NCBI RefSeq assembly: GCF_000381125.1
Contig: NZ_KB905942.1
Span: 20,153 to 84,152, forward strand
Source of the DNA: Caldimonas manganoxidans ATCC BAA-369
GTDB lineage: Bacteria > Pseudomonadota > Gammaproteobacteria > Burkholderiales > Burkholderiaceae_C
DNA length: 64,000 bases
Direction: 5' to 3'
This document shows positions 9,209 through 18,500 of the stretch, piece after piece (the first letter of the stretch is position 1; each line of letters begins with the position of its first letter). The notes under the pieces are model-generated. The model did no database searches. It had not been told where the DNA came from and was given only the letters and a program-made list of their open reading frames with translations. The position numbers and the translations under genes were made by a program.

Positions 9209-10189
9209 TCACTTGTATTCAATCAACTGAGCACGGCGACCTTGCCACTGGTCACGCCAAAACTGGAGATGGCCGACCAGTTCTGGAAAACGACTCAGGG
9301 TATGAAAAACAGCCTGCAGAATGCGCTCACGCGCGGACCCTCGAAATCGCAAAAATAGGCGCAACACCTGCAAAGGGTAGATCAGCAGCACCAACAAGGC
9401 CGCGGCGGACCACCATGGCCACAGCGCAAGCACCGCCCCGAGAGGCCCCAAAGACCACACCCAGGTCCGGCGGGTTTCACGCACACAATGTCGCTGCGCC
9501 GACGCGCCGTGCAGATACCGACCTGCCGCATAAGCATAGCCACTGCGAACCATGCGCAGCCACCACTGCCGAAAGCGCGTCATGGCTGCGTCATGCAAAG
9601 TCATCTCCAGCGGCAATGCATAGAGCTCCCAGCCTGCGGTGCGCAGACGCACACACAGCTCTGGTTCCTCACCCGCAATGAGGTCATCCCGGTAGCCTCC
9701 GACCTGCTCCAGCGCTTGGCGGCGCAACATCACGTCGCCGCCAAAAGACTTCAACTTCCCTGGGGGCTTGTACCACTCCAGGTGACACAGCAAATTGAAC
9801 ACCGATCGTTCCGGGTAGCGTTCACGGCGCTGACCACACACAGCGGCCACCTGTGGATGGGCCGCCAAAAAGGACTGGGCCTGTTCCAACCAACCGTCCA
9901 CCACCTCGCAGTCCCCATCGACGAACTGGATCCACCGGACCTCAGGGGCCAACTGCAACAGCCGGCGCCAGCCGGCGTTGCGCGCGCGAGCTGCAGTGAA
10001 GGGAAGGGTCATGTCGAGCTCGACGCAGGCCACCCCCATCCCCTGCGCCAAGGCCAGCGACCCGTCGGTCGAACCGGAATCCACATACACCACATGGTCG
10101 GCCTGCGAGCACACCGACTCCAGGCAGCGCCGCAAGCGTTCCCCCTCATTGCGGCCGATGATCACCACACCCAGTTGCGATCGTTCCAT
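9209..10189 (-). CDS. Glycosyltransferase, GT2 family, with C-terminal membrane segments
   Basis: Inverting GT-A glycosyltransferase, about 326 residues from the ATG at 10189. Seen are the N-terminal 'VVIIGRNEGERLRRCLESV', the nucleotide-binding 'VYVDSGSTDGS', the metal-binding region 'WIQFVDGDCEVVDGW', and 'GGDVMLRR...GGYRDDLIAGEEPELCVRL', which holds the acidic base region. A hydrophobic hairpin near the C-terminus ('VLALWPWWSAAALLVLLIY') suggests membrane attachment, so the sugar is probably added to a lipid-linked intermediate at the inner membrane. An upstream TTG at 10204 is a possible alternative start. It lies 9 bp from the next GT and 22 bp from the previous one. Confidence 0.88.
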   Translation of the reverse strand: MERSQLGVVIIGRNEGERLRRCLESVCSQADHVVYVDSGSTDGSLALAQGMGVACVELDMTLPFTAARARNAGWRRLLQLAPEVRWIQFVDGDCEVVDGWLEQAQSFLAAHPQVAAVCGQRRERYPERSVFNLLCHLEWYKPPGKLKSFGGDVMLRRQALEQVGGYRDDLIAGEEPELCVRLRTAGWELYALPLEMTLHDAAMTRFRQWWLRMVRSGYAYAAGRYLHGASAQRHCVRETRRTWVWSLGPLGAVLALWPWWSAAALLVLLIYPLQVLRLFLRFRGSARERILQAVFHTLSRFPELVGHLQFWRDQWQGRRAQLIEYK

Positions 10190-10211
10190 GCGCGCCCCGC
10201 TCAAGCAATAC

Positions 10212-11483
10212 TCACACCTGAAGTGCTTTGCTAACCATCGGCAAGCGACTTGCGGCCATCATGTGCCGGACCCTGGCCGCAAAGGTGTCTTCGAACGCAT
10301 GGCGCAGGGCAAACTCACGCCCGCGGCGAGCAGCAGTCGCAAGCTCCTCACGATCCCTAGACAAACGCGCTACCTGCTGGGCCAAATGCTCCACGTTCCC
10401 CATGGGGCTGAGCCATCCACTGCCGGAATGCTGGACGATGCCTTTGAACGCCTCATTGTCATACCCGGCGATCGGAACACCACAGGACATCACCTCAGGG
10501 TAGGTGCTCGAGGGATCACCTTGCGTGTGGCAGCAGATGAATAGATCAGTGCTTTGTTTGAGCAAAGGAATCCATTGCTGCTTGAAGTCCAGAACACCCA
10601 TCAGACGGACTTCGTTGGACACTCCCCGCCGATCAATCTCTCTCGCGAGGCGCTCTTCGAGAGTACCCCGACCATAGATATCAAGTGTGAATGAAATACC
10701 CAGTCGTTTGAGTGCCTGCGCAAAGCGCGGTAAATCGAGCACCCCCTTCATTGGAATCAAACGTCCACCAAACACCAAGCGCAATGGCCCACCTTCCCTT
10801 AGCGCCGCCAGCTTGATATTCAGACTGTCCTCATCGATCACGTTGCTCCGTGACACACGATTGTCGAAAAAGAGCATCACATTCGAGTGAAGGTGACGAT
10901 ATACCTCATATGTTGGTGATCCACTGCACTGCAATCCGGCTGACAGCGCCAACGCACGGCGACGCTTCGCCTCGGCCTGCATCAACCACAACTTGCGCCG
11001 CCAGCGACGAATGGGGTTGCTCACCTCCGCATCGACGATTTGCATTTCCGTCTTCAAGGTGTACTCACTGGTGAACACGATGGGAACGCCGAGGCGTCGA
11101 CACAAGCGTGCCGTCTCCAACTCGAAGGGTGACAAGAAGGCCATCACCAGGGCGGCCCGATGAATGCGCGATGCCAGATCGTCCAGACGGCTCGGGCGCA
11201 GCTCGAACGCCGGAGAAAACTTCTCTGGCATGATCTCGACATGGTCCATGTCCGTTCCCATGGTGTCGGTGAGTCGAACCAGCGTGGTCACCGGCCCAGG
11301 CCAAGACTGCGCATAAGAATTCACACCATCGATGAACTTTTGGGTGAGGATCAAGCCTCCATGGGACCCACGGGCAGCCTTCAGGCTGGGCAGCAAGATA
11401 AGTTCGTGGCTGGGATCTGATTGAACCTCGGCTGAGAGCGGCTGTTGCCACGGCGCTGGCATGAACTCGACCACGTGATTCAT
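10212..11483 (-). CDS. Glycosyltransferase, GT4 (group 1) family
   Basis: GT-B glycosyltransferase of 423 residues. The donor-binding half shows 'RLVFGGRLIPMKGVLDL', 'LDIYGRGTLEERLA', 'VRLMGVLDFKQQWIPLLKQ' and 'GDPSSTYPEVMSCGVPIAGYDNEAF', where 'STYPEVMSCG' takes the place of the ExF..E..A.G signature. The start ATG (11483) overlaps the GT61 stop by 4 nt (ATGA), which fixes the start and implies coupled translation. An open frame extends 81 codons upstream but its sequence belongs to the opposite reading of the GT61 gene. Substrates are unknown. Confidence 0.87.
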   Translation of the reverse strand: MNHVVEFMPAPWQQPLSAEVQSDPSHELILLPSLKAARGSHGGLILTQKFIDGVNSYAQSWPGPVTTLVRLTDTMGTDMDHVEIMPEKFSPAFELRPSRLDDLASRIHRAALVMAFLSPFELETARLCRRLGVPIVFTSEYTLKTEMQIVDAEVSNPIRRWRRKLWLMQAEAKRRRALALSAGLQCSGSPTYEVYRHLHSNVMLFFDNRVSRSNVIDEDSLNIKLAALREGGPLRLVFGGRLIPMKGVLDLPRFAQALKRLGISFTLDIYGRGTLEERLAREIDRRGVSNEVRLMGVLDFKQQWIPLLKQSTDLFICCHTQGDPSSTYPEVMSCGVPIAGYDNEAFKGIVQHSGSGWLSPMGNVEHLAQQVARLSRDREELATAARRGREFALRHAFEDTFAARVRHMMAASRLPMVSKALQV

Positions 11484-12571
11484 GACAGCCGCTCCAACAA
11501 GCGAAGAACCTCGTCGATCACCACCTTGAACCCACCGGGGGCTGGCTCGGCCACCACGAATGCAAACCGCATATGCATGCGATCGGTGTATTCCTTGTAC
11601 GCCAAAGCGAAGCGGTCGGGCGGCTGGATGACCAGGAGGCTCGCGCCATCGGCCACCGAGAAGATGGCATGTGACAAATGGCTCCCCTCGACGGCAACGA
11701 CCACGGGAGCATCCAAAGAGCGCCACGCAATCTCGTTCGCGCTCAGGTGTTCCGGGTCGAGAATGTCATACCCCAGTGCGCGCAGGGTCTGCTCCAGGTC
11801 GTCTTCATTGACCAGGCTGCGCGGCTCACCCAGGACGCCGCGGCGCAAATAGACCCCTGCGGGCGGTGATCGATTCGGTTGCTGCTTCAGGCTTGCCCGC
11901 AAGCGGCGACGCAGCTCTACGTAACGCCGGAGTTTGAAAGTGTTCTGCGCAAAGTCGGTGTAGTAGACCAAGCGCCGGATGCGCGCCCTCAGCGGCACAT
12001 GGTGCTGCGGCAGTTGCAGCAAACTCCGATAGCCCGCTTCGTGAAGGTAGGGCTTGGAGACCATCGCGATGCACGGGCTGCCAGGCTCAGGAATGAGGCT
12101 CAATGGCATGTCGTCGAGCATCATGGTTCCGAAGAAATGGCTGCCGGAGTGGCTGGTCATCAAGTGCACTTCGTCCAAGCTTTCGACAGGGGCTGCCCCC
12201 ATGTCGAGCACTTTTTCGTCGCCATATCCGACCTTGAGCTTGGACGCGCCGCGGTAGAGAAACGCCCCGACCAGGTCGACATCGGTCACCAGATGCGCCA
12301 CCGAGGCCGCATGTTCGATGAAACCGCCGGCCAATAGCGTGTGCTCGGCATCCCAGTTCCGCCACGGCGACAGGGCAGCAATCCGCTCGATCGCACCGGG
12401 CAAGAACAGCGCAGGCGGCACCATGGTGCGCTGCGCAGGACACAGCACCCACTCACGACTGGCCATGCGATGAAACTCCGGTGAGCGGCCGGCCACCACA
12501 CGCCGAAACACACGCTTGACCATGGGCAGGTTCAGTTGCATCACATCGCTCCGCAAGACGACTTGGATCAC
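11480..12571 (-). CDS. Glycosyltransferase, GT61 (DUF563) family
   Basis: Predicted 363-residue enzyme. The C-terminal half has the GT61/DUF563 pattern: 'GVYLRRGVLGEPRSLVNEDD', then 'LRALGYDILDPEHLSANE', 'VVVAVEGSHLSHAIF' and 'ASLLVIQPPDRF'. Bacterial members add sugars such as xylose or hexoses to surface glycans; the substrate here is unknown. The start is uncertain: GTG at 12571 gives a 4-nt GTGA overlap with the phosphopantetheinyl transferase stop, while ATG at 12541 ('MQLNLPMVK') would also work. The coupling argument favours GTG. It is one of five glycosyltransferases in the NRPS-led unit. Confidence 0.8.
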   Translation of the reverse strand: MIQVVLRSDVMQLNLPMVKRVFRRVVAGRSPEFHRMASREWVLCPAQRTMVPPALFLPGAIERIAALSPWRNWDAEHTLLAGGFIEHAASVAHLVTDVDLVGAFLYRGASKLKVGYGDEKVLDMGAAPVESLDEVHLMTSHSGSHFFGTMMLDDMPLSLIPEPGSPCIAMVSKPYLHEAGYRSLLQLPQHHVPLRARIRRLVYYTDFAQNTFKLRRYVELRRRLRASLKQQPNRSPPAGVYLRRGVLGEPRSLVNEDDLEQTLRALGYDILDPEHLSANEIAWRSLDAPVVVAVEGSHLSHAIFSVADGASLLVIQPPDRFALAYKEYTDRMHMRFAFVVAEPAPGGFKVVIDEVLRLLERLS

Positions 12572-13299
12572 GCCGGCCCGAGTCGCCGGGCAAGGGCCCC
12601 GACCCACCGGACCGTCCCGCCTCCAACATCCCCGCCCCAGAAGCTTCGAACGCAGAGTCGTTCGATGCGCTGCCCGACCTGGATCTGAACCTGCGTGACG
12701 CCGCCGCTCAAGCCCACCTCGAACGAACGGGCGTTCAGGTTGAAGCCCTCTCCCAACGCTTTGAGGCAGGCCTCTTTGCGGGTCCATCCCTGCAAGAACA
12801 GCCGATCGCGAACCGATCCGTCAGCCCGGAGCAGCTCGGCTTGCTCCTGAGGTCCAAACACGGTCATGGCCAGATCGTGCGCATCCTCGATGCTGCGCAT
12901 CACCTCCAGATCGACACCCACCTCACCGTCTTTGCATAGCGCGATCAATGCCACATCGACGCTATGGCTGAGGTTGAAGTGCCATGACGCCCACGCCGGG
13001 TTCGCCAAGTAGGGCTTGCCACGCGGCCCGGTGTCGAACCGGAGCTCGACCGGACTGCACCCCAGATGACGGGCCAGTCGATCCCGCAGGGCGACATGGG
13101 CTGCCACGTAGCGACGTCGATCCCTATCCAACCTGAATCGCTCGCCACGCTCGCGTTCTCGTGGCGACAAGCCGGCCTGCGCCTGCTCGCTGGGCCAATG
13201 TTCCAGCCCCGCCAGCCAAAGCGCCACCCCATCGCAGCACACCGGATGGGAATCTCCGACACGTAGCGAGATCATCTCGGGCAGATCAAGCTCGATCAT
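12568..13299 (-). CDS. 4'-phosphopantetheinyl transferase (Sfp type)
   Basis: Moves the phosphopantetheine arm of CoA onto the conserved serine of carrier domains. The 243-residue protein has the Sfp-type signatures: 'FDTGPRGKPYL', 'WHFNLSHS', the magnesium-binding 'GVDLE' (Asp130, Glu132) and 'WTRKEACLKALGEG' (Glu176, Lys180). Its obvious targets are the carrier domains of the two genes upstream in the same unit, NRPS Ser1486 and PKS Ser1790. It overlaps the DegT gene by 14 nt and the GT61 gene by 4 nt, which places carrier-protein activation inside a polysaccharide operon. ATG at 13299 is chosen; ATG at 13275 is possible and would nearly abolish the overlap with DegT. Confidence 0.93.
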   Translation of the reverse strand: MIELDLPEMISLRVGDSHPVCCDGVALWLAGLEHWPSEQAQAGLSPRERERGERFRLDRDRRRYVAAHVALRDRLARHLGCSPVELRFDTGPRGKPYLANPAWASWHFNLSHSVDVALIALCKDGEVGVDLEVMRSIEDAHDLAMTVFGPQEQAELLRADGSVRDRLFLQGWTRKEACLKALGEGFNLNARSFEVGLSGGVTQVQIQVGQRIERLCVRSFWGGDVGGGTVRWVGALARRLGPA

Positions 13300-14395
13300 G
13301 TCGAAGCAACTCGATGATGCGAGACTGTTCACTCGTTTGCAGTCCCGGGTAAATGGGCAAGCACAAAATCTGATCGGCCACGGCCCGGGCCACGGGCAGC
13401 AGGCGCGATGCCGGCGACACGCGGTCCCGGTAACGCGGCAAATCGCTGACCAGCGGGAAGAAGTAACGGCGCGCATGGATGCCGTTGGCCTTCAAGCGCT
13501 TCAGAACATCGTCCCGAGTCTGTCCATACGCTGGCTCGACCCGAATCGGAAAATAGGCGTGATTCGGTTCTTCCTCCGGCACCGCCCTTGGAAGAACGAT
13601 CCCGGGTACACCGGCAAGCCCTTCCCGGTAGTAGGCATCGATGTGAGCCCGCTGCCTGATGGATGCATCGATGTGTTCGAGCTGCAACAAGCCCAGTGCA
13701 GCGCAGAACTCGTTCATCTTGCCATTCAGGCCCAGGCCTTCCACATGGTTGTCTTCGACGATCCCGAAGTTTTTGAGCCGGTCGAGCACGGCCTTCGTGT
13801 GTTCATCCCGAGCCACCATCGCTCCCCCCTCGAAGGTGTTGAAGACCTTGGTGGCGTGGAAGCTCATCACCGAGACGTCGCCCCAAGACATCAATGAACG
13901 TCCTCTCAGCCTCACGCCGAAGGCATGCGCAGCGTCGTACACCAGCCTCAAGCCATGAGTGCTTGCCAGCGCTTCGAAGGCATCCACGTCGCAAGCGTGA
14001 CCAAAGCAATGCACCGGAAGAATGGCACAGGTGTCCGTGGTGATGGCTCGCTCGACGGCTCCGGGGTCCAAATTCAGGCTGACAGGATCGATGTCTGCAA
14101 ACACAGGGGTCAATCCAGCCCATTCGATGGCCTGAACCGTGGCCACGAAGGTGAACGGCGTCGTGATGACCTCGCCGCGTAAACCGAGCGCCCGCAGCGC
14201 CAACATGAGCCCGATCGTCGCGTTGGTGCACAGGCTCAGATGCGCCACCCCCAGATGACGCATCAGTGCAGCTTCGAATCTCTGGTGAAAGGGGCCGCCA
14301 TTGGTCAGCACCCGGCTGGACCAAATCTCCTGCAGGCTGGGCAGCAGGGATTCCAGAGGGGGCAGTTCCGGTCGCGCCACGTGTACTCGATGCAT
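13286..14395 (-). CDS. DegT/DnrJ/EryC1 sugar aminotransferase
   Basis: PLP-dependent aminotransferase of the family that converts NDP-keto-sugars to NDP-amino-sugars. The 369-residue protein has 'TNATIGLMLALRALG' (cofactor phosphate binding), 'ITTPFTFVATVQAIEWAG', 'LVYDAAHAFG' (Asp154 to the pyridine nitrogen) and the Schiff-base lysine in 'SFHATKVFNTFEGG' (Lys183). The start at 14395 follows an AGGAAC ribosome-binding sequence; an ATG at 14419 is the alternative. Its keto-sugar substrate must come from elsewhere, since no NDP-sugar dehydratase is visible in the window. Because it makes a free amine on a sugar and shares the unit with the NRPS, PKS and phosphopantetheinyl transferase, it may supply the acceptor for the NRPS/PKS acyl group (inference). 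Confidence 0.92.
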   Translation of the reverse strand: MHRVHVARPELPPLESLLPSLQEIWSSRVLTNGGPFHQRFEAALMRHLGVAHLSLCTNATIGLMLALRALGLRGEVITTPFTFVATVQAIEWAGLTPVFADIDPVSLNLDPGAVERAITTDTCAILPVHCFGHACDVDAFEALASTHGLRLVYDAAHAFGVRLRGRSLMSWGDVSVMSFHATKVFNTFEGGAMVARDEHTKAVLDRLKNFGIVEDNHVEGLGLNGKMNEFCAALGLLQLEHIDASIRQRAHIDAYYREGLAGVPGIVLPRAVPEEEPNHAYFPIRVEPAYGQTRDDVLKRLKANGIHARRYFFPLVSDLPRYRDRVSPASRLLPVARAVADQILCLPIYPGLQTSEQSRIIELLRHDRA

Positions 14396-14445
14396 GGTGT
14401 TCCTGACCCCGTCTCGCATGCAGCCACCACCGATCGCGTAGACCG

Positions 14446-15510
14446 CTAGCGGTGGATGAGCGTGAGCCCGTCTTCGGCGTCGGGCTTCCACAGAGGACGC
14501 CACAGCACCGAATGAGCAATGAAGTCACTCAGCATCTTCGGCGGGTCCGGATCTTCCTTGCCCTGCAAACGCCGACGCACTCGCCAAAGAGAAAATCCCA
14601 AGATCCACGCAAGATCCGCGATCGAGCCGTAAAGCCGACCATGGTGCTTCACGAAATAGCGACGGCGAGATTCGAACCAATACGCTGGCCGTCGTGGTAC
14701 GACCGCAAGACGAGCGGTCACCCCAGTGCTCTGCCCGGCGATGTGCATCACGCGGGCGGTCGGCTCGTACCACACCTCCCATCCGGCTCGGCGGGCGCGG
14801 CGGCAAAAATCGGTTTCCTCGTAATAGAGGAAATAGCCCTCGTCCATCAGCCCCACCTGCTCGAACACCTCACGGCGCACCATCATGCTGGCACCGCAGA
14901 CCCAATCGACCGTTTGCGGCTGTGAGCCCATGCGTCGGGCCACGAGCTTGGCACGCAACAAGCGCGTCACCCAACCGAGGCGAATCGCATGCTCGAACTC
15001 GCTGGCGATGGAAGGAAAACGAAACGCATAGGGCCAGGGCTGACCATCGTCATTGTCGATGCCACTGCCGACGATGCCCGCACGCGGATAACGCTTCACA
15101 AACTCGGTCAGCGCGGCCAAGGCCCCAGGCCGCACCACGGTGTCCGGGTTGAGCAGCCAGAAATAGTCTGGGGGGCGATCGCAACGAAGCGCCGCACGCA
15201 GCGCGAGGTTGTTGCCATAAGCAAAGCCGCCGTTGCGTTTGGACTCCAAGACCGACGCCCATGCTTGCCATCCGTTCGTCTCGATGGCCTGACGGATCCG
15301 CGCCTCCGAGCCGTCACCGGAGGCATTGTCCACCACGACCACGCGCGCGCGCCCCTCCGGAACGCCGGCTTCTGATGCGAGTGATCGAAGGCAGTCGATC
15401 ACCAGAGCCGCCGTGCGGTAGTTGACGATCACGACCAGCGTCTCTACCCCGGCAGGACACCGATCGTCCGACTGTACGTGGGGGGCCGGTACGGGCGACA
15501 CACCCATCAT
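14446..15510 (-). CDS. Glycosyltransferase, GT2 family (rhamnosyltransferase-like)
   Basis: Inverting GT-A enzyme of 354 residues. Seen: 'TLVVIVNYRTAALVIDCLRS', 'VVVVDNASGDGS', 'NGGFAYGNNLALR', 'YFWLLNPDTVV' (DxD-type site), 'WVCGASMMVRREVFEQVG' and 'YFLYYEETDFCRRARRAG' (catalytic-base region). This 'NxDT ... EETDFCRR' layout is typical of the WcaA/rhamnosyltransferase branch, though the donor is not certain. The start ATG at 15510 overlaps the PKS stop by 4 nt, so this glycosyltransferase is translationally coupled to the PKS gene. That is the tightest physical link between the assembly line and the sugar-polymer genes. Confidence 0.92.
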   Translation of the reverse strand: MMGVSPVPAPHVQSDDRCPAGVETLVVIVNYRTAALVIDCLRSLASEAGVPEGRARVVVVDNASGDGSEARIRQAIETNGWQAWASVLESKRNGGFAYGNNLALRAALRCDRPPDYFWLLNPDTVVRPGALAALTEFVKRYPRAGIVGSGIDNDDGQPWPYAFRFPSIASEFEHAIRLGWVTRLLRAKLVARRMGSQPQTVDWVCGASMMVRREVFEQVGLMDEGYFLYYEETDFCRRARRAGWEVWYEPTARVMHIAGQSTGVTARLAVVPRRPAYWFESRRRYFVKHHGRLYGSIADLAWILGFSLWRVRRRLQGKEDPDPPKMLSDFIAHSVLWRPLWKPDAEDGLTLIHR

Positions 15511-18500
15511 TCCACCTCTGCCGGCTGGCGCTGCTCGGACCGCACGAAGGCCGGGCTGGCCGCGGCCGATCCATCGCTTCGAGGTGGCACACGCTCATGC
15601 GAGCCCCCATGACGCGACACGGCCTCATCGATGCATTGCTGCATGTGCTGGGCCAACACGCCCACATGCGGCTCCTGCAGCATGCTCGTGTGGCCCCCCG
15701 GCACATCGATCACTTTCACGGTGCCGTCCACACGCGCCCCCCAGCCCAGTTGGTCGTCGCTGTAGATGTTCTGGTACGGCTCATCGGCCTCGCTTCCATC
15801 GCCCTGAGTGCCTCGGAACACCACCACGTCCCCGCTTCTGAACAGACCTTGGGGTCGATGCTCCCTGTGAGCGACTTCGTACATCTTCAGGAAGTCCAGC
15901 CCATGTTCCTCGTCGGATGGCGAGGAGCCCACCTCACTGCGCTGGGCCTGATCCCGCATGGCTTTCACTTTGCGTGCCGTCTGGAAGCGCTCCAGGCGGG
16001 ACTGCACTTCGTACAGCGCGAGGTTGCGGGTCTTGGCCAGCATTTTCGGCACGGCTCTGCCGATGCGCTGCAAGGTCGAGCCGGCACTCGGATCATTGAG
16101 CGTGCCCAAGAAACGGTGAATCCGTTTCTGAGTTTGTCGGAAGGGGCGCTCCTCGGCTTGCACGTCCGCGGCATCCATGATGCCGACGAAGATGGCTTTC
16201 TGTCCCGCGTCTTCGAGCTGGCGCGCCATCTCGAAAGCAATCACACCGCCCGCACACAGCCCCGTCAGCAGATACGGCCCTTCGGGCTGCACGCTGCGCA
16301 TCGCCCGCACATGCGCCGCGGCCATATCGACGATGCGGGTGTGGACGTATCGGCCATCATGATGCATTTCGGGCTGCAAGCCGTAAACGGCATGGCCTTG
16401 ATCGAGCTTGAGAGCCAAGCTGCGGTACAGCAGCGTTTCTCCCTTGCCATCATGGACGAAGAAGATCGGCAATCGCTCGCCGCCGGCGCGAATGCGTACC
16501 ACCGTCTTGGGCAAGGTCGGCGCATCCACACCGACCGTGCGCTCCGCCGACGCGACACTGCCGCCTTGCGCCGCGCCGCCTGCGACGGGATCGGCTGGCG
16601 GGGGCTCGATCAAAGCGGCCAATGTCTCCACCGTCGGAGCCTCGAGCAGCGCCGTCAGTGGCAACGCCTTGCCCGTCTTGCGCTTGAGCTTGTTGATGAC
16701 CTGCACGGCCAGCAGCGAATGGCCGCCCAAATCGAAAAAGTTGTCGCTGGCACTGACCTGGGCCACACCCAGCATGTCTGCCCACATTTGCGCGATGAGA
16801 CGCTCGGTGTCGGTTCGAGGCGCTTTCCAGTTGGGGCGCGCGTTTTCCGCTGCAGCCTGCGCCGCGACCGACGCCGGGGGCGTTGCCGGCATGCGCAGCT
16901 TCTCCAGGGTGGCGTGCAGATCCTGCGGAGACACGGCCACCTGGGCCAGGCGGCCATGCGCCAGGACACGCTCGAACACCTCGGCGCCCTCGACGCTGCG
17001 CAGTCCTTCGGACAAGCCCATCTCCAAGACCTTGTTGGCCGTCGCGCGGGGCCGCTGCGCGGCCACGGTGCCCGCATCGGCCGGCGCGTCGAGCAAGGCT
17101 TTGTCGCGCACACGCACCATCGTGAACTCGCGAATGTCCACCAGCACTCGGCCGCTTTCGTCCATGATCGTGACGTCATAGACCGCAAACTGCGGCGGGG
17201 TCTGCGCCGGAGGGCGTAAACGGATGTGGCTGTACACCTTGGCCGTCAGCGGGGCAAAAATCTGCAGGCAGCCATACGAGGCGGGCACGAAGAAGTCGCG
17301 CGCCTCGTCAAAGCCAGGAATCAAGGACTGCGCACCGGCCGTGGCCATGTCCATCATGGCCGGGTGCAACTCGAACTGCAGCAAGTCGTCGCTGAAAGTC
17401 GGCGGCAGCTCCAGGGTTGCCAAGGCCTCGCCGTGGCCAAACTCGATGCGGCGCAAGTTGCTCCAGCGCGGCCCGAACTGCAAGTGCAGCGCTTGTTCAT
17501 CGCCGCGGAAATTCTGCACGCGCATGGTGCAGCGCCCGGCAATCGCCGCAGGTGCGGGTGTCACCGGCGGCATGGCGTCCACATAGCCCACTTCGCCTCG
17601 CACGTGGTCGGTCCATTCACCTTCAGCAGCGCCGGCGGTGGCGCTGCGCAACGCGAAGTCGTACTGACCGCCCGGCAGCGACCGCAGGTGCACGCGCAGT
17701 TCACGCTGCTCACCCTCGCGCACCACGAAAGGGGACTGGAACGTGACATCGCGCAATTCCAGCGCGCGGGGTTGGGCTCGCCGAGTCGCTGCGGCCCGCA
17801 CGATCTCCAGGTATCCCGTGCCGGGGATGAGCGCATGCCCCCCGCGGAGGCGGTGTTCGTCGAGCAGCCAATGCCGATCGACGGAAAAGCGGGGGCTGTA
17901 CACACGCTCTTCTTCCGTGTCCAGCAAGCAGCGCTCCAGCAGTGGATGATCCACCGGCACCCCGTCGTCCGAGGCCTCGTCGGCCGCACCCAGGCCCAGC
18001 TGGCGCGCCAGTTCGGCCGCCATGCCCACTTCCTGCCACTGGCTCCAGTTGATGGCCACGGTGTGGCACCCCTCGCGGGTCATGCGATCTTGGGCAAAAG
18101 CATCGAGGAAGGCATTGGCCGCGGCATAGTCGAACTGCCCGGCCAGACCAGCAAACGAACTGATCGAGGAAAACAACACCAGAAAGTCCAGCGGCATGTC
18201 GCCCAGCACTGCATCCAGCGTGAGCGTGCCCTGCACTTTGGGCGCCAGTACCGCGGCGGCGGCCTGGGGATCCTTCAATTGGATGACCCCATCATCCAGC
18301 ACCCCCGCGGTGTGCAGCACACCGTGCACAACGCCGAAGCGCGCCACCGCCTGCTTGACGGCCTGGCGCATCTGCGCGAGATCGGTCACATCGGCCTGGA
18401 CCACCATCACTTCCGCACCGGCGGATTCCAGCGCCATCACATCCCGGATCCGCCGGCTGGTGGCTTCGTGCGACCCTTTCACGCGAATCCAGTCAGACCA

